64,000 bases of DNA, from the NCBI GenBank assembly GCA_025642075.2, contig JAODUO010000121.1:7501-71500 (forward strand), in the 5' to 3' direction. Made by a program: the position numbers and the translations under genes. Below are positions 1 through 13,463 of the stretch, one piece after another; the stretch's first letter is position 1, and each line of letters begins with the position of its first letter. This DNA is from Ridgeia piscesae (lineage: Eukaryota > Annelida > Polychaeta > Sabellida > Siboglinidae). The notes beneath the pieces were generated by a model that made no database searches, was not told the DNA's origin, and worked only from the letters and a program-made list of their open reading frames with translations.

Positions 1-3000
1 CTCTCATTCCAGACTCATCCTGAACTGATGAGAAAATAAACATGCAGTTCCTAGAGAGTCTTACATATAAAATAACGTTGTGTCTGTGAGAGAGACAGAA
101 AGAGAGGTAGGTTTGCGGATTCAGACAACTTAGGTAATTTACATAATAATATTACCACTCCTGTGATGAATTGGTGACTACTTTTACCATAAAGGATTAA
201 AGGAATATAATAACAAATAACATTTGGTGTGATGTTAAATAACAAGTTGTTTCCTGAGGTAGCACATGTGTCATTTGTATAGTGGAGGTCAGCCTAGCCA
301 CAGATTTGACAAGCAGGTGATATACAACTCCATAGTAGATACAATTACAGTGAGAATTGTACATAACTGAACAAATTATAGTCTCTCGACAGTAATTATA
401 AGAACTGGCTGTATCTTAGTGGGCCCAAACTAAGATACAGTGACCCATCACGGACATATAAATCCGTGGACCCATGAACTACTGGAACAAGACAAGTACA
501 CAGACTGGAAACCTTTTATGGATATTCTATAGACAGAATAACTATATCACTGCATAGTGGTTATTGTTGTATTGATGCTAAATGCAATACTGCACATGTG
601 TTCTTATATGATAGAAATCAGACAAAACCCAACAATACGTGGATATATTTATATATATGGCTTAACCAGACAAACCAGTATAGGTTCCTGGGGAATGACT
701 CAGTCAAATGTTGCTCGCAGTCCCCTGTTTGTAAAGATGTTTCCACTACAGTTAATACTTGTATACTTTGCAGCCAGGCCTGGTGGTGACCTAAATATTA
801 TGCAGGTTTGGTTGTTGTTTTGTTGATATATTTCAAACATCACATTGTGCAGTCGGGTCAGTCAGTTGAGAAGCAGCATGCAGGTAGTTATTGTTGGAGG
901 GGTGCATAGTCATTCTGTTGTCGACACTGTACAGTAGGCATGGGTGGGTGTGGTCACTGGTGTGGAACGTGGTAACAAGTACCACAATCTTGAGGAATTA
1001 TTAATGTGACAAGTAGATCTTTGTCATGATCACAAATATTGTATTACTAATATAATATGTTACAGAATAAATATCCACCTGAATAAAATGCAGAATGCAT
1101 AGGTAGTACATCTTTTTTAATATATCCAAGCACACAACCTTTATAAACACGCATACATGTCACACTGCAACATATGCAAAACAGTTTAAATTTTTTGATA
1201 ATAAATAAAACAAAAGTATACACCAATCTCAGATTCTCAGTGGCAAAACGTTGTGAGCATTATTCCAATAACAATAGCTCTTAGAGTATTTACAGATGGA
1301 TACATAACACAAACAATGATAGGACAAAGGATTTATGTTAGTTTGGGGAGAAGAAAACCTCATGTGGAAGAACTGGGGTATCAGTGAGTGATTGGTTGGA
1401 TTGTCTACTGGTAGTGGTAGTTGCACTCACAGTACAGTGAGTACACTGGCTTTTGCATGATCCAGGGAACATACATTCCTCACTGCTTGTACCAACAAAT
1501 CCAGGCCTGAATTAGAGTAAATGGCAAAAACTAGTTAGAAATTAACATACCAATGAATTACGCCACAGCCAGCAATTAGAGTCAATTAGTGATATGTTCT
1601 GGATTGGGGTGCAAATAAATAATAATTATCTGTATGTATGCACAATGCAGATGTAAACTGACACTCATACAGAAAAAGAAAAGAAGGATTTATAGACTTT
1701 AGATATGCAGTATTTAAAGAAACACAAAATCTCCTGTTTTCATAAATTTATATTTAAATATAATAAATATCAAAATTACACAATTCTCAGTCTAAGTTGA
1801 ATGATTTGCATAGAAATAATGAAGCAGAGATTTCTCCTGAATCTCCACGTGTATTCTGTCAATTGTAAGAGATCATTCTCACAGCTGTGACTTACTCAAT
1901 GGAGCTTCAGTCTTACTAAGCCTATTGAGCTTGAACAACTGCAGCTGCTAACACATGTTAGTTGAATTGTATGTATAAAATGGGTAATTTTGTTATCAGC
2001 CAAACAGCTTACTTACATCACAAATACCTTCAGATGTAATTTAGTAACTATCCAGTAGTTTTACATATAGTTATGTCTAAGCTGCTCCTAATTTAATGTA
2101 CACAATTATCTACCCATAATTTGAACAGATATAACCTGTTTTGGATGGATAGAAATACCACTGGACAGATAGTAGATGGGTAAAAAAGGTCCTTCAGAAT
2201 CATAGAGATTATTAATTATGCTTTGAAAATGGGTGGTCACAGTTGTGGTAGTAGCTTATTTTAGGACCATTTATCAACCAAAAATGTGTGATTGGCAAAT
2301 ATGTTATCCTGCATAAAGCCCTGAAGCTGCCAGCTGATCAATCAGTTTATGAATAACCGCCATTTTGAAGTTTGTTGCTATTATAACAAAAATATCTTTA
2401 TAGTGTTCATATCAACTTAATTCTGTGTTGCTGCATCAGTGGTGAGACGAGGTTTCATGCATGAATCAGCAAAATGTATACAACAGGTGTGTGGCATGTC
2501 AGGACCAGTGTACCTTTGTGTTAATTGTTTCTCTCACAGACCTTTGTTGCCAGATTTAGTTGTTGACAAGTAGTATTGTATGCCTTGCTGACTTCTTAGA
2601 ATTTACTGCGCTAATGTACAATTGATGAGCCTGTTGATAGAAGCTACCAGGTACTTAGATATGTGTTTGTCTCTACTCAAAAGGTTGGGATAATAAATCG
2701 GTTGGTGTCTGTACTATACAGAACATGACCTGATGTGTGGAATCAAAGATTAACCATGACTGGCAAGGACAGATTAAAATTGTGTGGAGACGTGCTGAAA
2801 TAATATGTGGACAGTGGACACCACAGTCATAATTCCGTACTAAATTTGTGTCAGTTTGCAAGCATGCACGTATGAATGCACACATACATGTGTTAATTTC
2901 AATACTTTGCCAAGTTTGTCTATTCAATTCTGGAATAATGTAATGAATTATTCAGTTGCTATATCGCATTAGGACTTAGTTGGGGGACATCAGGACACTT

Positions 3001-4094
3001 GTGTAGGCCATTTGACACTTACTTGAAGTATGGTAGCATCAGGGTTGTGACATCAGACACTCAATCAAGAAAATCAGTCGAATCATCTTTGTGATGTTTA
3101 GAAACTGGGAAATTTCAGCCACTCTCACTGTGCTGTTTTGAAAAATACAGGCTGTATAAATCATAAATGTGTACTTCACTATGTTTTTGTGGTGGATTTT
3201 TTTAAACGTTTTTATGTAGTGATTCCATGACAGAATGCTGCCCAGAAGTCAATAACTACTTGCACTATTAGTGATTAGACTGAACTTTTAATATGACTGC
3301 CAGGGAAGAAATGAAAGTGTTTCATGTGTCCTGAAACTTGATACAGCACTGCAAAAATTGTTGTGTTAAACCAGACTGAAATTTTGGGGTGTCCTATTAA
3401 CCCCATTTTTACAATCCCTCCTCCCTGTATTTTGGGAGGGGGCTCTCCCACAGGACTTGATGGAGGAAACCAGAGATCCTTGGGGTCTGCAGCAACAATT
3501 AGCCTCAAGTCTTAATGTGACAGCTGCAGGCCATGTGCTTATCTTGGTAGATCTCCTGCTTGTTCTTCCAGTCTCTCCTGCCTTGCCACAGGATGTCTTT
3601 TTCAGATGGAGGAGATCCATGCCAGCCTGGCATATCAGTCACAGCAAATACATGTTGGCTTGCTGCAGTGAGCAGAGGTGGGGACAACTCTGGATGTAAT
3701 CTTTATGTTCATGGATATGTTTTAAATTGATTCTTTTTATTAGTAGATAACTAGGTTTGTGTGGGTGGTTATGAGTCAGTCACTGTAAGTGTATATGTAC
3801 ACCAGACTTGTTGGACGACTTTATACAACTTTTGATTTTTTCTACAGTATTTTATTGTTAACAAATCAGTTCAGTTGTACCATATGGTATTTACAGACTA
3901 CTATAGAATAACTTTTAATATGTGTGAGTATGAAATAAAGAAGTAGCTCAGTATCAACTATCAAGACATTGAGGTTGTTCAAGGTGTTTTAAATACTCTA
4001 CTCCATGGCAGAGTTGTTCATTTGAACACGATCTTGAGTTTTTTTCGGAAGCATTCAGTCAGACTGTAATGATTATTCGAAGACTACTCGTAGA

Positions 4095-4215
4095 AAATAT
4101 CCACCTGTCTATTTATAACTGTATAATCTTAAATATTTAATTATACAGCTGAATAACTGGAGTAAAGTAGAATTAATGGACTAGGCGACTAGCTCAATGT
4201 TTGACATGGCAGCAA
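4095..4215 (+). repeat. Decayed SINE-like dispersed repeat, fragment
   Basis: Shares the core tacagctgaataactggag with the better preserved copy at 12,870-13,100, followed by a decayed run of the kind seen in common marine-invertebrate dispersed repeats. Identification rests on this internal comparison and a remembered family pattern. Confidence 0.35.
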
Positions 4216-7200
4216 CACAATTTAAACATCTCTAGATTGAGTCTGTTGCTTACACTTTGTTGCACCACAGATGTAAATGAATGGATTTTGCCTACCATTT
4301 GCATGTACAAGTGGATGCTTCATAGACCTATTTATGTCAAACTTCTTGTTAGCGATTTACATGTTAAGAGCCAGTTTTTCAACATTTAAAGTGTGAACAC
4401 CAAACCGTGTCTCATTGTGTATTAAACAAATAATGTTGTACTGTTAAAACATCAAATAAGTGGATTTTCAAAAACAGAAACTACAAATATGAACTGGCTC
4501 ATGTTAAATCAGGAATAAATATGTACGGGGATATAAACCAAATGAAGGAAATAACTGGTATAGTGATGGCAAAACTAGAAATTTGCAAAGGTTGAAGAGA
4601 GATTGTTGTGACTGCCCAGAGAACTGCACTACAGTGAACAGTTTGCATTCAGCAATTGCTCATGATATTCATTGACAGTTAACCTAAATGGACAAGGCCT
4701 GCTCAGTAAGTGACAAACACCTCACGCGAAGAGGCCATTTGAACTAATTTGATAGACAGTCTAGTCAGGAGGTCAGAATGCCTATTTCCTTTGATGACAG
4801 ATGACTATGAATTAAACTGGTGCATGAGTAGGAATCTGTATGTGTAGTATGGTGTACTACCATTTCTCTGTTTCACTGATACTTGCAAGAGCAGCACTTT
4901 AGCTTGTCTGTAAAAAGACTATATAATATCCTTTACTTTGGTAAAGCATTCCGTAAGTATCCATAGCCTGAGTTTTTAATATTAACTCCTATGTTTTTTA
5001 TAACTTTATAAAATACTTTTAATGAGAACTGTGATCAAGCTAGTATGAGTTTGCGTGTTCATATCATCTAGAGGGTGGATGTTGTACGACTAACCCCATT
5101 CTTACATTGAATACCTTGTTTCTGGGTGCTTCAAGCTTACTGGAGGACTAACAGCACTAAGTCTTGATCTACCTGGGGGTACTTGGGTTCGTACTCAGTC
5201 ATTAAGTATTGACCTCCCTGCTGAGACCAGCCATTGTTCATTCCATTGACTGGCACAGGTTTGTGTGACTAGTACTAACTGCTGCCTGTTTGTGCCACCA
5301 ACAGCTGGCATGGGACTGCCTGCATTTAAACACCATCAACATAATATTATATTACAGCAGTACAATTTTTTGTTTTTATATAAAACAACCTATATGCTAT
5401 AAATTAAAAAGAATACTGGGTAATGCATTTTGTTTGTAGTATATATTATTAGGTGCTTTGAAAACTGTATCGAACCTGAAACAAACCATAGCATAACAGT
5501 TTTTAAATGATTTTATTTACATTTTGACCATGGAAAATGTTCAAATCATTCAGATAATATTCACCAGAGCTCTATAATGCAGTATGAGGGTCAAACCACA
5601 AGTGTGTGGAATTCTTCTTTGAAGTTGGGTGCATTCACCTGGTTCCCACAAACAATACAGCAACTGGGTCAAACACCTGGCTAATAAGTATAATGTAAAT
5701 GCCATTACAAGTCATTACTACTTCTTACCTAAGGTAATTATTCCAGGTGATGGAATAGACAGTCACTTTAAGTGTGAGCGACTTAAAGAAATGTGGCGAA
5801 TTAAAGACAGGGAGGTAGTGAGTGTCAATGACTTCAGAGGTGGTAACATTTGTGCACTGGTCATAGATAGGACTGGACCAAAAGCATGGCTGTCCCTGAC
5901 TTTGTGCTGTACCTGACACAACTGGATGAGCCCCAGGTGCAAGAGTACCTATTGTGGTCTTGCTCCACTGCCACTGGGTCAGCCTTTGTTCCACTTGTTG
6001 TGTACAGGAATGCACTGGTAGACCAGGCAAATGTATTTAGCTCTGAGCGTTGTACTCACTTATCTATAGGGGTCAGACCAGAAGTTTTGGCTTGTTTTTT
6101 CTTCACAGTTCTCTCATGTTTGAGATGCCACTTAATGTTGAAAACAACATTACAAAATTGGCATCATGTAAATTCTGCAAGTTTTGGTGGCACTATAGTT
6201 GATGTTTGAATATCTTTATGTTCCCTACCGGATGATTGGTTTATGACTGTTTGTGAAATGAGTAACACCCGCACTGGCCATTTCGTCAAATTTATTATCA
6301 CATCATGTAATAATACCCAGACATTGGCACATTTGATTTGTAACTGTATCTTCTCCCTGTTGCCGAGGCCCACTCACTTGAGTCACTTCTTTTTGTGTTT
6401 GTTCCCATCATATAAACACTGTCCTCAGATCAGTTAATTGGCAACTTATTTAGAACAAAGGTATTTATTTAGAATTGTTCTTTTCTGGCCTAACTGGGTT
6501 GTCAGTGATTATCCAGTGGATGCTACAGTTACTTGAATGAGTTTCAGTTCAGCAGGAAATTATGTGCAGCAAAACTGACCCATATACCCCATAATTGGCA
6601 ATAACAGAAATTGAAATTACATTGTCAGTTTAGGGTGAAAATACAGTAGTTGTGATACCTGCTCTAATGAGTGAGTTTGAATGAGTTTGAATGAGTTAAG
6701 ACCACAACATGTAGAGTGGTGGAATATCTAGAGAAATTGGATGCTTCTATAAGAAGTGTCTGTTTACTTGTCTGACCAAGGTTAGTCAGCCTTGCTGTCA
6801 AGTCAGTCAAACAGAAATAGACTCTTCACTTAAATAGACTCCTCACTTAGTGGGGTAGTGGGGGGTGTACAGCTACTGTATACCCAGACAGGATAGTAGA
6901 ATTGAGGACAAGGACAGGTCTGTCAATGTGGTGCTGACATCTGGTGACAAAATACAAATTTACCCTGCCAGTCTCACCTGAAAGAACATTATAATGTATT
7001 TCTGTTATGAGTACCATACTCAATATTAATGGTGTACAGTGGTATATCTATTTACTACATCCTGTGTTTAAGATGAGACTAATTTACACCAAATATCAGT
7101 GCTAAGTGGTAATACTGTCAGTGTGTCACTGACAGTTAAGTATCAACAACAAAATTACTCCGTTTTAGTAGAAGTGTCTAAAAACAACACATACCCTTCA

Positions 7201-9452
7201 AGACATATCGTAAGATTAACAACAAAATGAGGGTGGTTTGTTCCGTAATTATTGCTGGCACTGTTGTATTAAAGGCTAACTTATTAACATGTAATATAAA
7301 GACCATCGTTTATTTGAAAAGAGAAATTATTCAGGCTATGCAGGTAGGAGCTACTTGATTGCGGAGGTATAATGATAATGTCAATCTACTTCATGAGACC
7401 AGGGTGTGGTTGTTTTCTGAGTGTCTGCTCCCACCTCAGGATGCAGACACCAGAATACCCACAGATATGAGACATGAAGAATTATTGGCAGGTCTAGAAA
7501 TAGCTGCAGCCACAGATGTCTGTGTCAGTAGAGTTATATTCCCTGAATTCCAGGCACTTCCAGGGGTACTGACGGGTGCCACTAAAGTCACTGCCACATT
7601 TTTATTTTGTGCTATACCATAAAGCACACACAACCAAGGTACCATTTATGGTCCTGTAATTACTGCATTTACATAACTGCCAATTAGAATGCAGATTAAA
7701 TGCAAAACACCTATGTAGTAATGTGACTAAGTCAGCAAGAATGCTATATAAAATTATACAAACTGCCAGCTTGAACTTGTGACAATGGGCTGGTGTATCA
7801 AATATGTGCATATACTGTATATGTGGTGACATTGGTGTATGTTGACTAAGCGACTTAGTGTGTGACACACCTTTCTGTGACCAGCTTGTTTATATCCATG
7901 ACACATTTTGTCAACCAGCATTTGTCACCAGGTCACTTGATACTTGATACAATGTGGATAGTTCAGTCCTTGGGCAGCCTGCAGCTTGAAGGGGTCAGGT
8001 AACACCAGGTAATGGTCTTCTGTGCTGCACCTGCAATGTGTAGGAGGCTGGATAACGAACACTGGGGTGGACTGTGGTATTCATACTGCTAATGTGTATG
8101 TACCATAGAGTGTCCTCATAAACGGAGGGGTGCCAGATCCTCTGTCCAGAATTGGCTGAGCAGAAATTTGTAACAGGAAGTCTGCAGTCTAGAACATGGG
8201 AAAGTTAAACATCAAAGGGTATTGCAGTTAACTCTGCTCAACTCAGTGTTTTGCCAATAAATTTTGTTTTGAAACTGGATATTTTGTTTACCATTTGAAC
8301 ATGTTGCAGGTGGAATCTTTCAAATTGCAAACATTGTTCCAAGGTTAATAAAGTAACAAAACACAAATTGGCAGGCAGTAAACCTTCAACATACATATTA
8401 AAGTCATAATGACATTATATTAAATGTAAAAATGAAACCTGGGAGGTGGCACTATTTTGATTCAGACTTCCCAACAAGTTATGCACATGTATGTGTTAGT
8501 CTTCAGAAATCTTATTATTAATGTGATTAATGTGTGTATGCTGTAATTTATAGGTTATCATGACTTGGCTTAAAATCAGTTTCCAAGTGATGTGAATATT
8601 TTATGGATTGAATAAATTGTTTAAAAAGTTGGATTTCAGTAAGAGACATTGGATCATTCAATAAAGGCATTTAACTTAAAGGAGGCCAGTAGATGCAAGC
8701 GTTTGCATAAATTTATAGGTTTTCCATTAATAATTGTGACTCATTTTGTTTTTACATTGATACAAATTATTGTTGTTTATTATTTTACAATAGTAACATT
8801 TGTCTTGTAAATCTTGTAAAGTTCTACTTTTGATAGCCAAATGAACCCCAATACAAAATGTCGTGCTGACAGGAGAATTTGACGAGAGTGTCTAGGAATG
8901 ACGCCTTGACAAGTGACTCAGATCCTGTGCTATAATACAGCTGCTGACTGCTGAGTGGCAATGCCTGTATAGCTCTTAGTCCCCCACATAATTGATATTT
9001 ACCTCAAGTCATGCGAGTTAGGCAAAGTGTATGGCAAGATTGTCCACAGAGTAATATTTGTGCAAGTCGGAAGGTTCCTTTCACCAATTTGCAGTGCATC
9101 CGGCTGACATTGGGAGAGATTTTCATGGAAATATTCTTGTAATTTTTACTTGGAAGCGAGCATACAGAAGCTAGAATTGTGTGTTGCCTTAAACACTTTC
9201 ACACAACTACATATACAGGCCTTGCCACAGCAAATTCTGTAATGGAATATGCAAATGAATAGTGTTCATATCCAGTGTGGCTGAATTCTTCCTGTGGAGA
9301 TCAGTTATTTGTGAAAAATTGGAAAGCAGAATTCATGTATTATAAATTATTGAAACAATTATCTTAGAATTAAGAATGTTCTTAGAGTTGGTTCTTGTTG
9401 AAACCTGTCCTAGATGCATAATTATATATTATGCATAATTATATATATAATA

Positions 9453-9459
9453 CAAAAAG

Positions 9460-9515
<56 letters not shown>

Positions 9516-9522
9516 CTTTTTG
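9453..9522. repeat. Perfect 70-bp AT-rich palindrome
   Basis: An (AT)n run is bounded by caaaaagt on the left and its exact reverse complement acttttg with matching T count on the right, so the whole 70 bp is one inverted repeat able to form a hairpin or cruciform. It lies about 100 bp upstream of the first MARVEL coding exon, in the presumed 5' UTR intron. Confidence 0.8.
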
Positions 9523-9622
9523 AATTTATAATATTCGTGTTCTTTCCATTACATATCTGCACATAGCATGGTGTTGATTTATTCTCTGTGTTGTCTCAGT
9601 GCACAGAGCGTGAGAACCAGCC

Positions 9623-9748
9623 ATGGGGGAGGACATGCCAACCACGTATGAGTCTCGAACGACGACAACCACCAGCGGCCCTTCAGGTCTGTCTATCAGA
9701 CGCGAGTACATCACCAGTGTACCAGGACTGTTCAAGATCGCAGAGATG
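9623..9748 (+). CDS. MARVEL gene coding exon 1
   Basis: Encodes residues 1-42: MGEDMPTTYESR, a Thr run, then SVPGLFKIAEM, the conserved approach to TM1. An acceptor-like tract (tctctgtgttgtctcag) ends at 9,599, so the exon probably starts at 9,600 with 23 bp of 5' UTR. The donor is ATG|gtgagtag, phase 0. Confidence 0.85.
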
Positions 9749-10656
9749 GTGAGTAGCTAACATATTACATTGTAAATTGTATGTAACATTTCACAAAATA
9801 AAAAAGCTGATCACAGGAAAAGTAATGATTACAAATAGAACATTCAAATGCAAATGCAGTTTTAAATATGGTCGGATATTGGTTTAAATAATTTTGGAAG
9901 CAGTCGTAATCTAAACTCAGTAGCATCAGTTAATGTTATTGTAAAGTTGGTATTTTTTTATTTTGGGATAATAATGTAAAAATCAGTTGATCACGTTAAA
10001 ATATATGTCACTTTAAAATGTGTACTGTGGTGTTTGATTATTATCACCAGTTAGACACCAGGGCAGAAACTATTAGGCAACAATTGTGTTCACATTGAAA
10101 ATATTTCATTTGGATACGCCAGACTTTATATATATTTTCATTGATGTATGTTTAATTTCTTATCCATCAAGTATGAGCAGAGAAAAGTTATACTTGGTCG
10201 TGGCTAGTGTTGTGTTTCCATGCTGTATTTACCAAGCTTATGACTGCATAATGTTACATTGAATGATTTATACGTGCTCAGCAATATGCAATCATATTGC
10301 ACAAGGCTACGGTTTGTTATTATGCAAGTGATATCTGTTTAGCTGTCTCGAAGCCCCTGCCTGCCTGGTTAATACATTCTTCGACATGTTCATGTTTATT
10401 TGCAGCTCCTGAGAATAACCATGCTATGAGTTTGTTTCAGCTTACTTGGATTTTGGTGCTTTTTCTAGTTATACTGAAAGGCATTTAACAATTGTCATGG
10501 GCATTCATGGTGCATAAGTTACATAACCATGTAAACTGAAATGCATTTTCTACCGTTTTTGTCAATTCCTCGTTCCTAATACTTCCATATAATAAAAGCC
10601 AAAACCATCTATATTATATAATAACAATAATGATGATTGTCATTGTTTATTTAATG

Positions 10657-10744
<88 letters not shown>

Positions 10745-13463
10745 CATATACATATATATGTAATTATATTTATTTATATAATTTAATGGGCCAATTGGAC
10801 TTGCAAAATGATAAATTTACATTTCTTTGAAATGTGCGTGGGGTAGGGATTTTTTAATCATGCACCTGTCAGTTTGCCAGTTTGGGGCTGAAATTTAAAA
10901 AGAACAAAGGATATACATGTCATAGTAATCCACAAGCAATTTATTTAAAATATGAGATGAGTTGACCTCTTGCATCGGTTTTGTGACTTGCCCACATAGG
11001 CGACTCTACGACATTATATTGTCGCCTGGCTTTCAGGTCGTCTGCTTCATCACTTTCATTTGCTCGGTCGTGTACCCGCGCTACAAGGGTGACGGCTGGG
11101 TCGAGTTTGTCTCGATGTCAGCCCTGCTCACAGTCGGCATCAACTTCATCTTCTACCTGATCGGACTGCGCCAGCAACTGCCGCCATTCATGCTGCTTGT
11201 CGTAAGTACTAAACCTCCACGTGCGTCTCTTGTAGGTGCTCAGTCTCATTGTGTTCACGTGTGCGTGCGCGTGGCACTGGGGCAGCGTGCAGGCGCTAGC
11301 GCAGTTTGTCGCACTGTCCGGATTCACGTGCATCCTCGTCTACTTTCTCATGAGCCTCTTTAATCTCGTCAGTCACTACCCCGGGCCCTGGATGCTGGTT
11401 GTGAGTACACCTGGGTTTGTTTAGGCATGTGCCCGAGAGCATGTCCCCCTGGGTTGTCTCATGGTGGATGCTAATGTTTAATGGTTTCACTTTCGGTTTT
11501 ACCCAAGACATTTGTTTGGTCACCTTAGGATTTGCAGTTGTCTACAAAGACGATTTATTCCAGATGCCTTGTGGATGAAATAATAGTGTTATTACTTAAT
11601 GAGCTGTTTGTGGCTTACTTGCTTGTTCAGGTATTTAACAATTCATATTTATCCAGATGTTTGGTTTCAAACCTAATTGTCCTTAGAAGTTTGAAATGAC
11701 TGTTTGGGCATGAAGTGTGTTTCATAGTACCCCGTGTGTACACAGTACGTATAATGAGTAGTTTGTCCTAGTCCCAGCATGTATGTTATAGCGGCAGTCC
11801 AGTGAACTCTGCATAATTATCATCATAACATAACATAACAATCACAAATACCGTGAAATACGTGATGTGTGCATGCGTTGTTTGCATGCGTGTGTGCATG
11901 CGTGCGTGCTTGTGTTTAAGTGTGTCTGTGTACATGTCTCTGTAGGTAATCGAGGCACACTTGTATGGTTTATAATGGCCAATATTGGTAGTTAGTGCTG
12001 TCTGCCATTGATCTACAGAACTGTGAGGACCCTCACAGCATTAAATGATGTTGTGGTGTTGCAATTGAATTGGCACTTGGCAGATGGACTGACTGTAGGA
12101 AACAATTTTCAATGAACCTAATTCCTCAATGTCACATTCATGTACATTGTGACTGTATTCTTGCATAATTGCTGTGAACAACAGTTAAGGACAGTCACTT
12201 GAACCATCTATAATAAATGGAGCAGAACATATAGTTTATGCATAGATGCAACAAAACCATTGTATCGTGGTTTAAACAACTTCATCACTGGTTACCTAAT
12301 GTCTTCAGTTATTTTAGCAAAAGGCTGGATTTTTTCACCAGATTACATGTCGGCATTGAAACTGGTTTAAAAAAATTGAACACTGGTTATGTAATTTCAT
12401 TTCACTGAAACTGTGAGGTTCTGTCTCTTTGTGTTGTAGGAGTTCATTGTTTACTGCGTATTCACCGTGTTCTTTGCCATCGCTGCAATTGTGGCTGCGG
12501 TCAGTGGCTCTTACCACGCATCCATTGGAGCAACGGCTGTAAGTTATTCTTCTCTTTTGGCACGAATTGGCAACATTTCTGCACATTCAAGCAGGGTCAG
12601 TTTTTCATCAGTGGAAGACCTTAGAGTGGCTCCCGTCTGTCTCTGTGCTAAGCTGACCGTTGAACTTTTTCTTACCATATTAATCATGTGTACTAATACT
12701 GCATTCATATTGCGTCAATTTCCAATCTATTTGTATTATCACTGGGCAATAATATTGTATAGTCTGCTGTATATTAAGCTAACTCATAAATGCTGTAAGT
12801 GCATCACCTCCCATTAGCCTTGTGTTGTTATTCACTTCCTCAAATCATTAAAAATAATAAGGTAAGTTCGTAGTATATCGCAGTATCCAATCCTCACGAT
12901 TGCTCAAAGCGCTTTACACTTTACTTCCCTGACAGACCTGTTCAATCAGACACCATCTCAACTTCTCTGGGAAGCATCTATGCTACAATTAATGTGCGAA
13001 GGCTGCTCGTACACATACCCACTACTGTCTATAGCCAGGTACTCATTTATACAGCTGAGTGAACTGGAGCAACGTAGAGTGAAAAAACCTTTCATCTACC
13101 AATTGGCTGAAAAAAGCACTGAAGAAGTCACTTAAAAAACTATGCCAATGTGTTCAATGGTGAGACATTCCACAAACTGTGCACATAAGCTTCAAGTCCT
13201 GTCGTGGTGTTAATGTCTGCCCTTGGTTGGTTAATTGCTCCAGCAGGTGGGTGTTGATTTGAAGAAAAAAAGTTTATTTCCAAAATAGAAATGAGTAACT
13301 TTCAATGACTCTGTGGTTTCAGTTCTTTGCGTTTGCTGCGACTGCAATCTTTGGAGTTGACACGTTCTTCCAGTTCCGGGCGTGGCAAGACGGACAGACA
13401 CACATGACCACTGGCGCCACCACCACCACCACCACTACGTCCGAGACAACGGCACAGTACTAA
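9623..13463 (+). CDS. MAL/CMTM-like four-pass MARVEL-domain protein (exons 9623-9748, 11037-11201 or 11236-11400, 12440-12538, 13323-13463)
   Basis: The spliced frame gives a 176-residue protein, the usual size for MAL, plasmolipin or CMTM proteins, which organise membrane microdomains and vesicle traffic. It has a Ser/Thr-rich cytosolic N terminus (1-35), the KIAEM lead into TM1, TM2 (about 65-87), TM3 (about 98-120) and TM4 (about 130-150, with the FFAFAATAIFGVDTFFQF pattern typical of the last MARVEL helix). A short tail has seven consecutive Thr. All junctions are GT-AG and phase 0. The start was chosen because ccagccATGG is a strong Kozak context and no earlier in-frame ATG follows the acceptor. 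The TM1-TM2 exon is present in two alternative copies. Which subfamily it belongs to is not settled. Confidence 0.88.
10658..10745. repeat. (TA)n microsatellite
   Basis: About 85 bp of alternating TA in the intron between MARVEL exons 1 and 2a. Confidence 0.95.
11037..11201 (+). CDS. MARVEL gene alternative exon 2a (TM1-TM2)
   Basis: Acceptor ctggctttcag, donor gtaagtact, 165 bp, phase 0 at both ends. Encodes 55 residues from VVCFITFICSVVY to PPFMLLV, supplying TM1, the first extracellular loop and TM2. It is followed after only 34 bp by exon 2b, which covers the same part of the fold. Confidence 0.85.
11236..11400 (+). CDS. MARVEL gene alternative exon 2b (TM1-TM2)
   Basis: Acceptor cgtctcttgtag, donor gtgagtac, again exactly 165 bp and phase 0. 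Its 55 residues (VLSLIVFTCACAWHW to GPWMLV) align without gaps to exon 2a with 13 identities, including the shared FV..S and closing LV. The short N-terminal hydrophobic stretch, the QFVALSGF segment and the second helix all fit TM1-TM2 of a MARVEL protein. Confidence 0.8.
12440..12538 (+). CDS. MARVEL gene coding exon 3 (TM3)
   Basis: Acceptor ctctttgtgttgtag, donor gtaagtta, 99 bp, phase 0. Encodes EFIVYCVFTVFFAIAAIVAA, the third helix, and the start of the second extracellular loop (VSGSYHASIGATA). Confidence 0.88.
12870..13100 (+). repeat. SINE-like dispersed repeat
   Basis: Contains gctcaaagcgctttacac near its start and ccaggtactcatttataca near its end, a combination I recognise as a widespread dispersed repeat of marine animals. 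The first motif recurs at about 63,890 and the second part at about 4,130. It lies in the intron between MARVEL exons 3 and 4. Confidence 0.5.
13323..13463 (+). CDS. MARVEL gene last coding exon (TM4 and tail)
   Basis: Acceptor ctctgtggtttcag, 47 codons including TAA. Encodes TM4 (FFAFAATAIFGVDTFFQF), a basic or polar exit (RAWQDGQTH) and a C-terminal Thr run encoded by an (ACC)n repeat, ending SETTAQY. Confidence 0.88.
   Translation, partial: FFAFAATAIFGVDTFFQFRAWQDGQTHMTTGATTTTTTTSETTAQY

Larger units (their letters stand above)
1..9599. other. Upstream region without recognisable gene
   Basis: AT-rich, CpG-poor sequence with only short open frames on either strand, none with a recognisable domain or good splice signals. 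It precedes the first coding exon of the MARVEL gene. Because that exon begins just after an acceptor-like tract ending at 9,599, one or more 5' UTR exons and the promoter probably lie in here, but I cannot place them. It holds a decayed dispersed repeat (about 4,095-4,215) and an AT-rich palindrome (9,453-9,522). Confidence 0.5.

Noticed and set aside
3366..3700. Overlapping open frames in a slightly GC-richer patch, possibly a decayed retroelement
   Set aside because: No motif I can name, frames are short on both strands, and no flanking repeats were seen.
5629..6209. Two overlapping + strand frames of 95 and 107 codons
   Set aside because: No domain, no convincing splice sites, composition like the flanks; probably chance.
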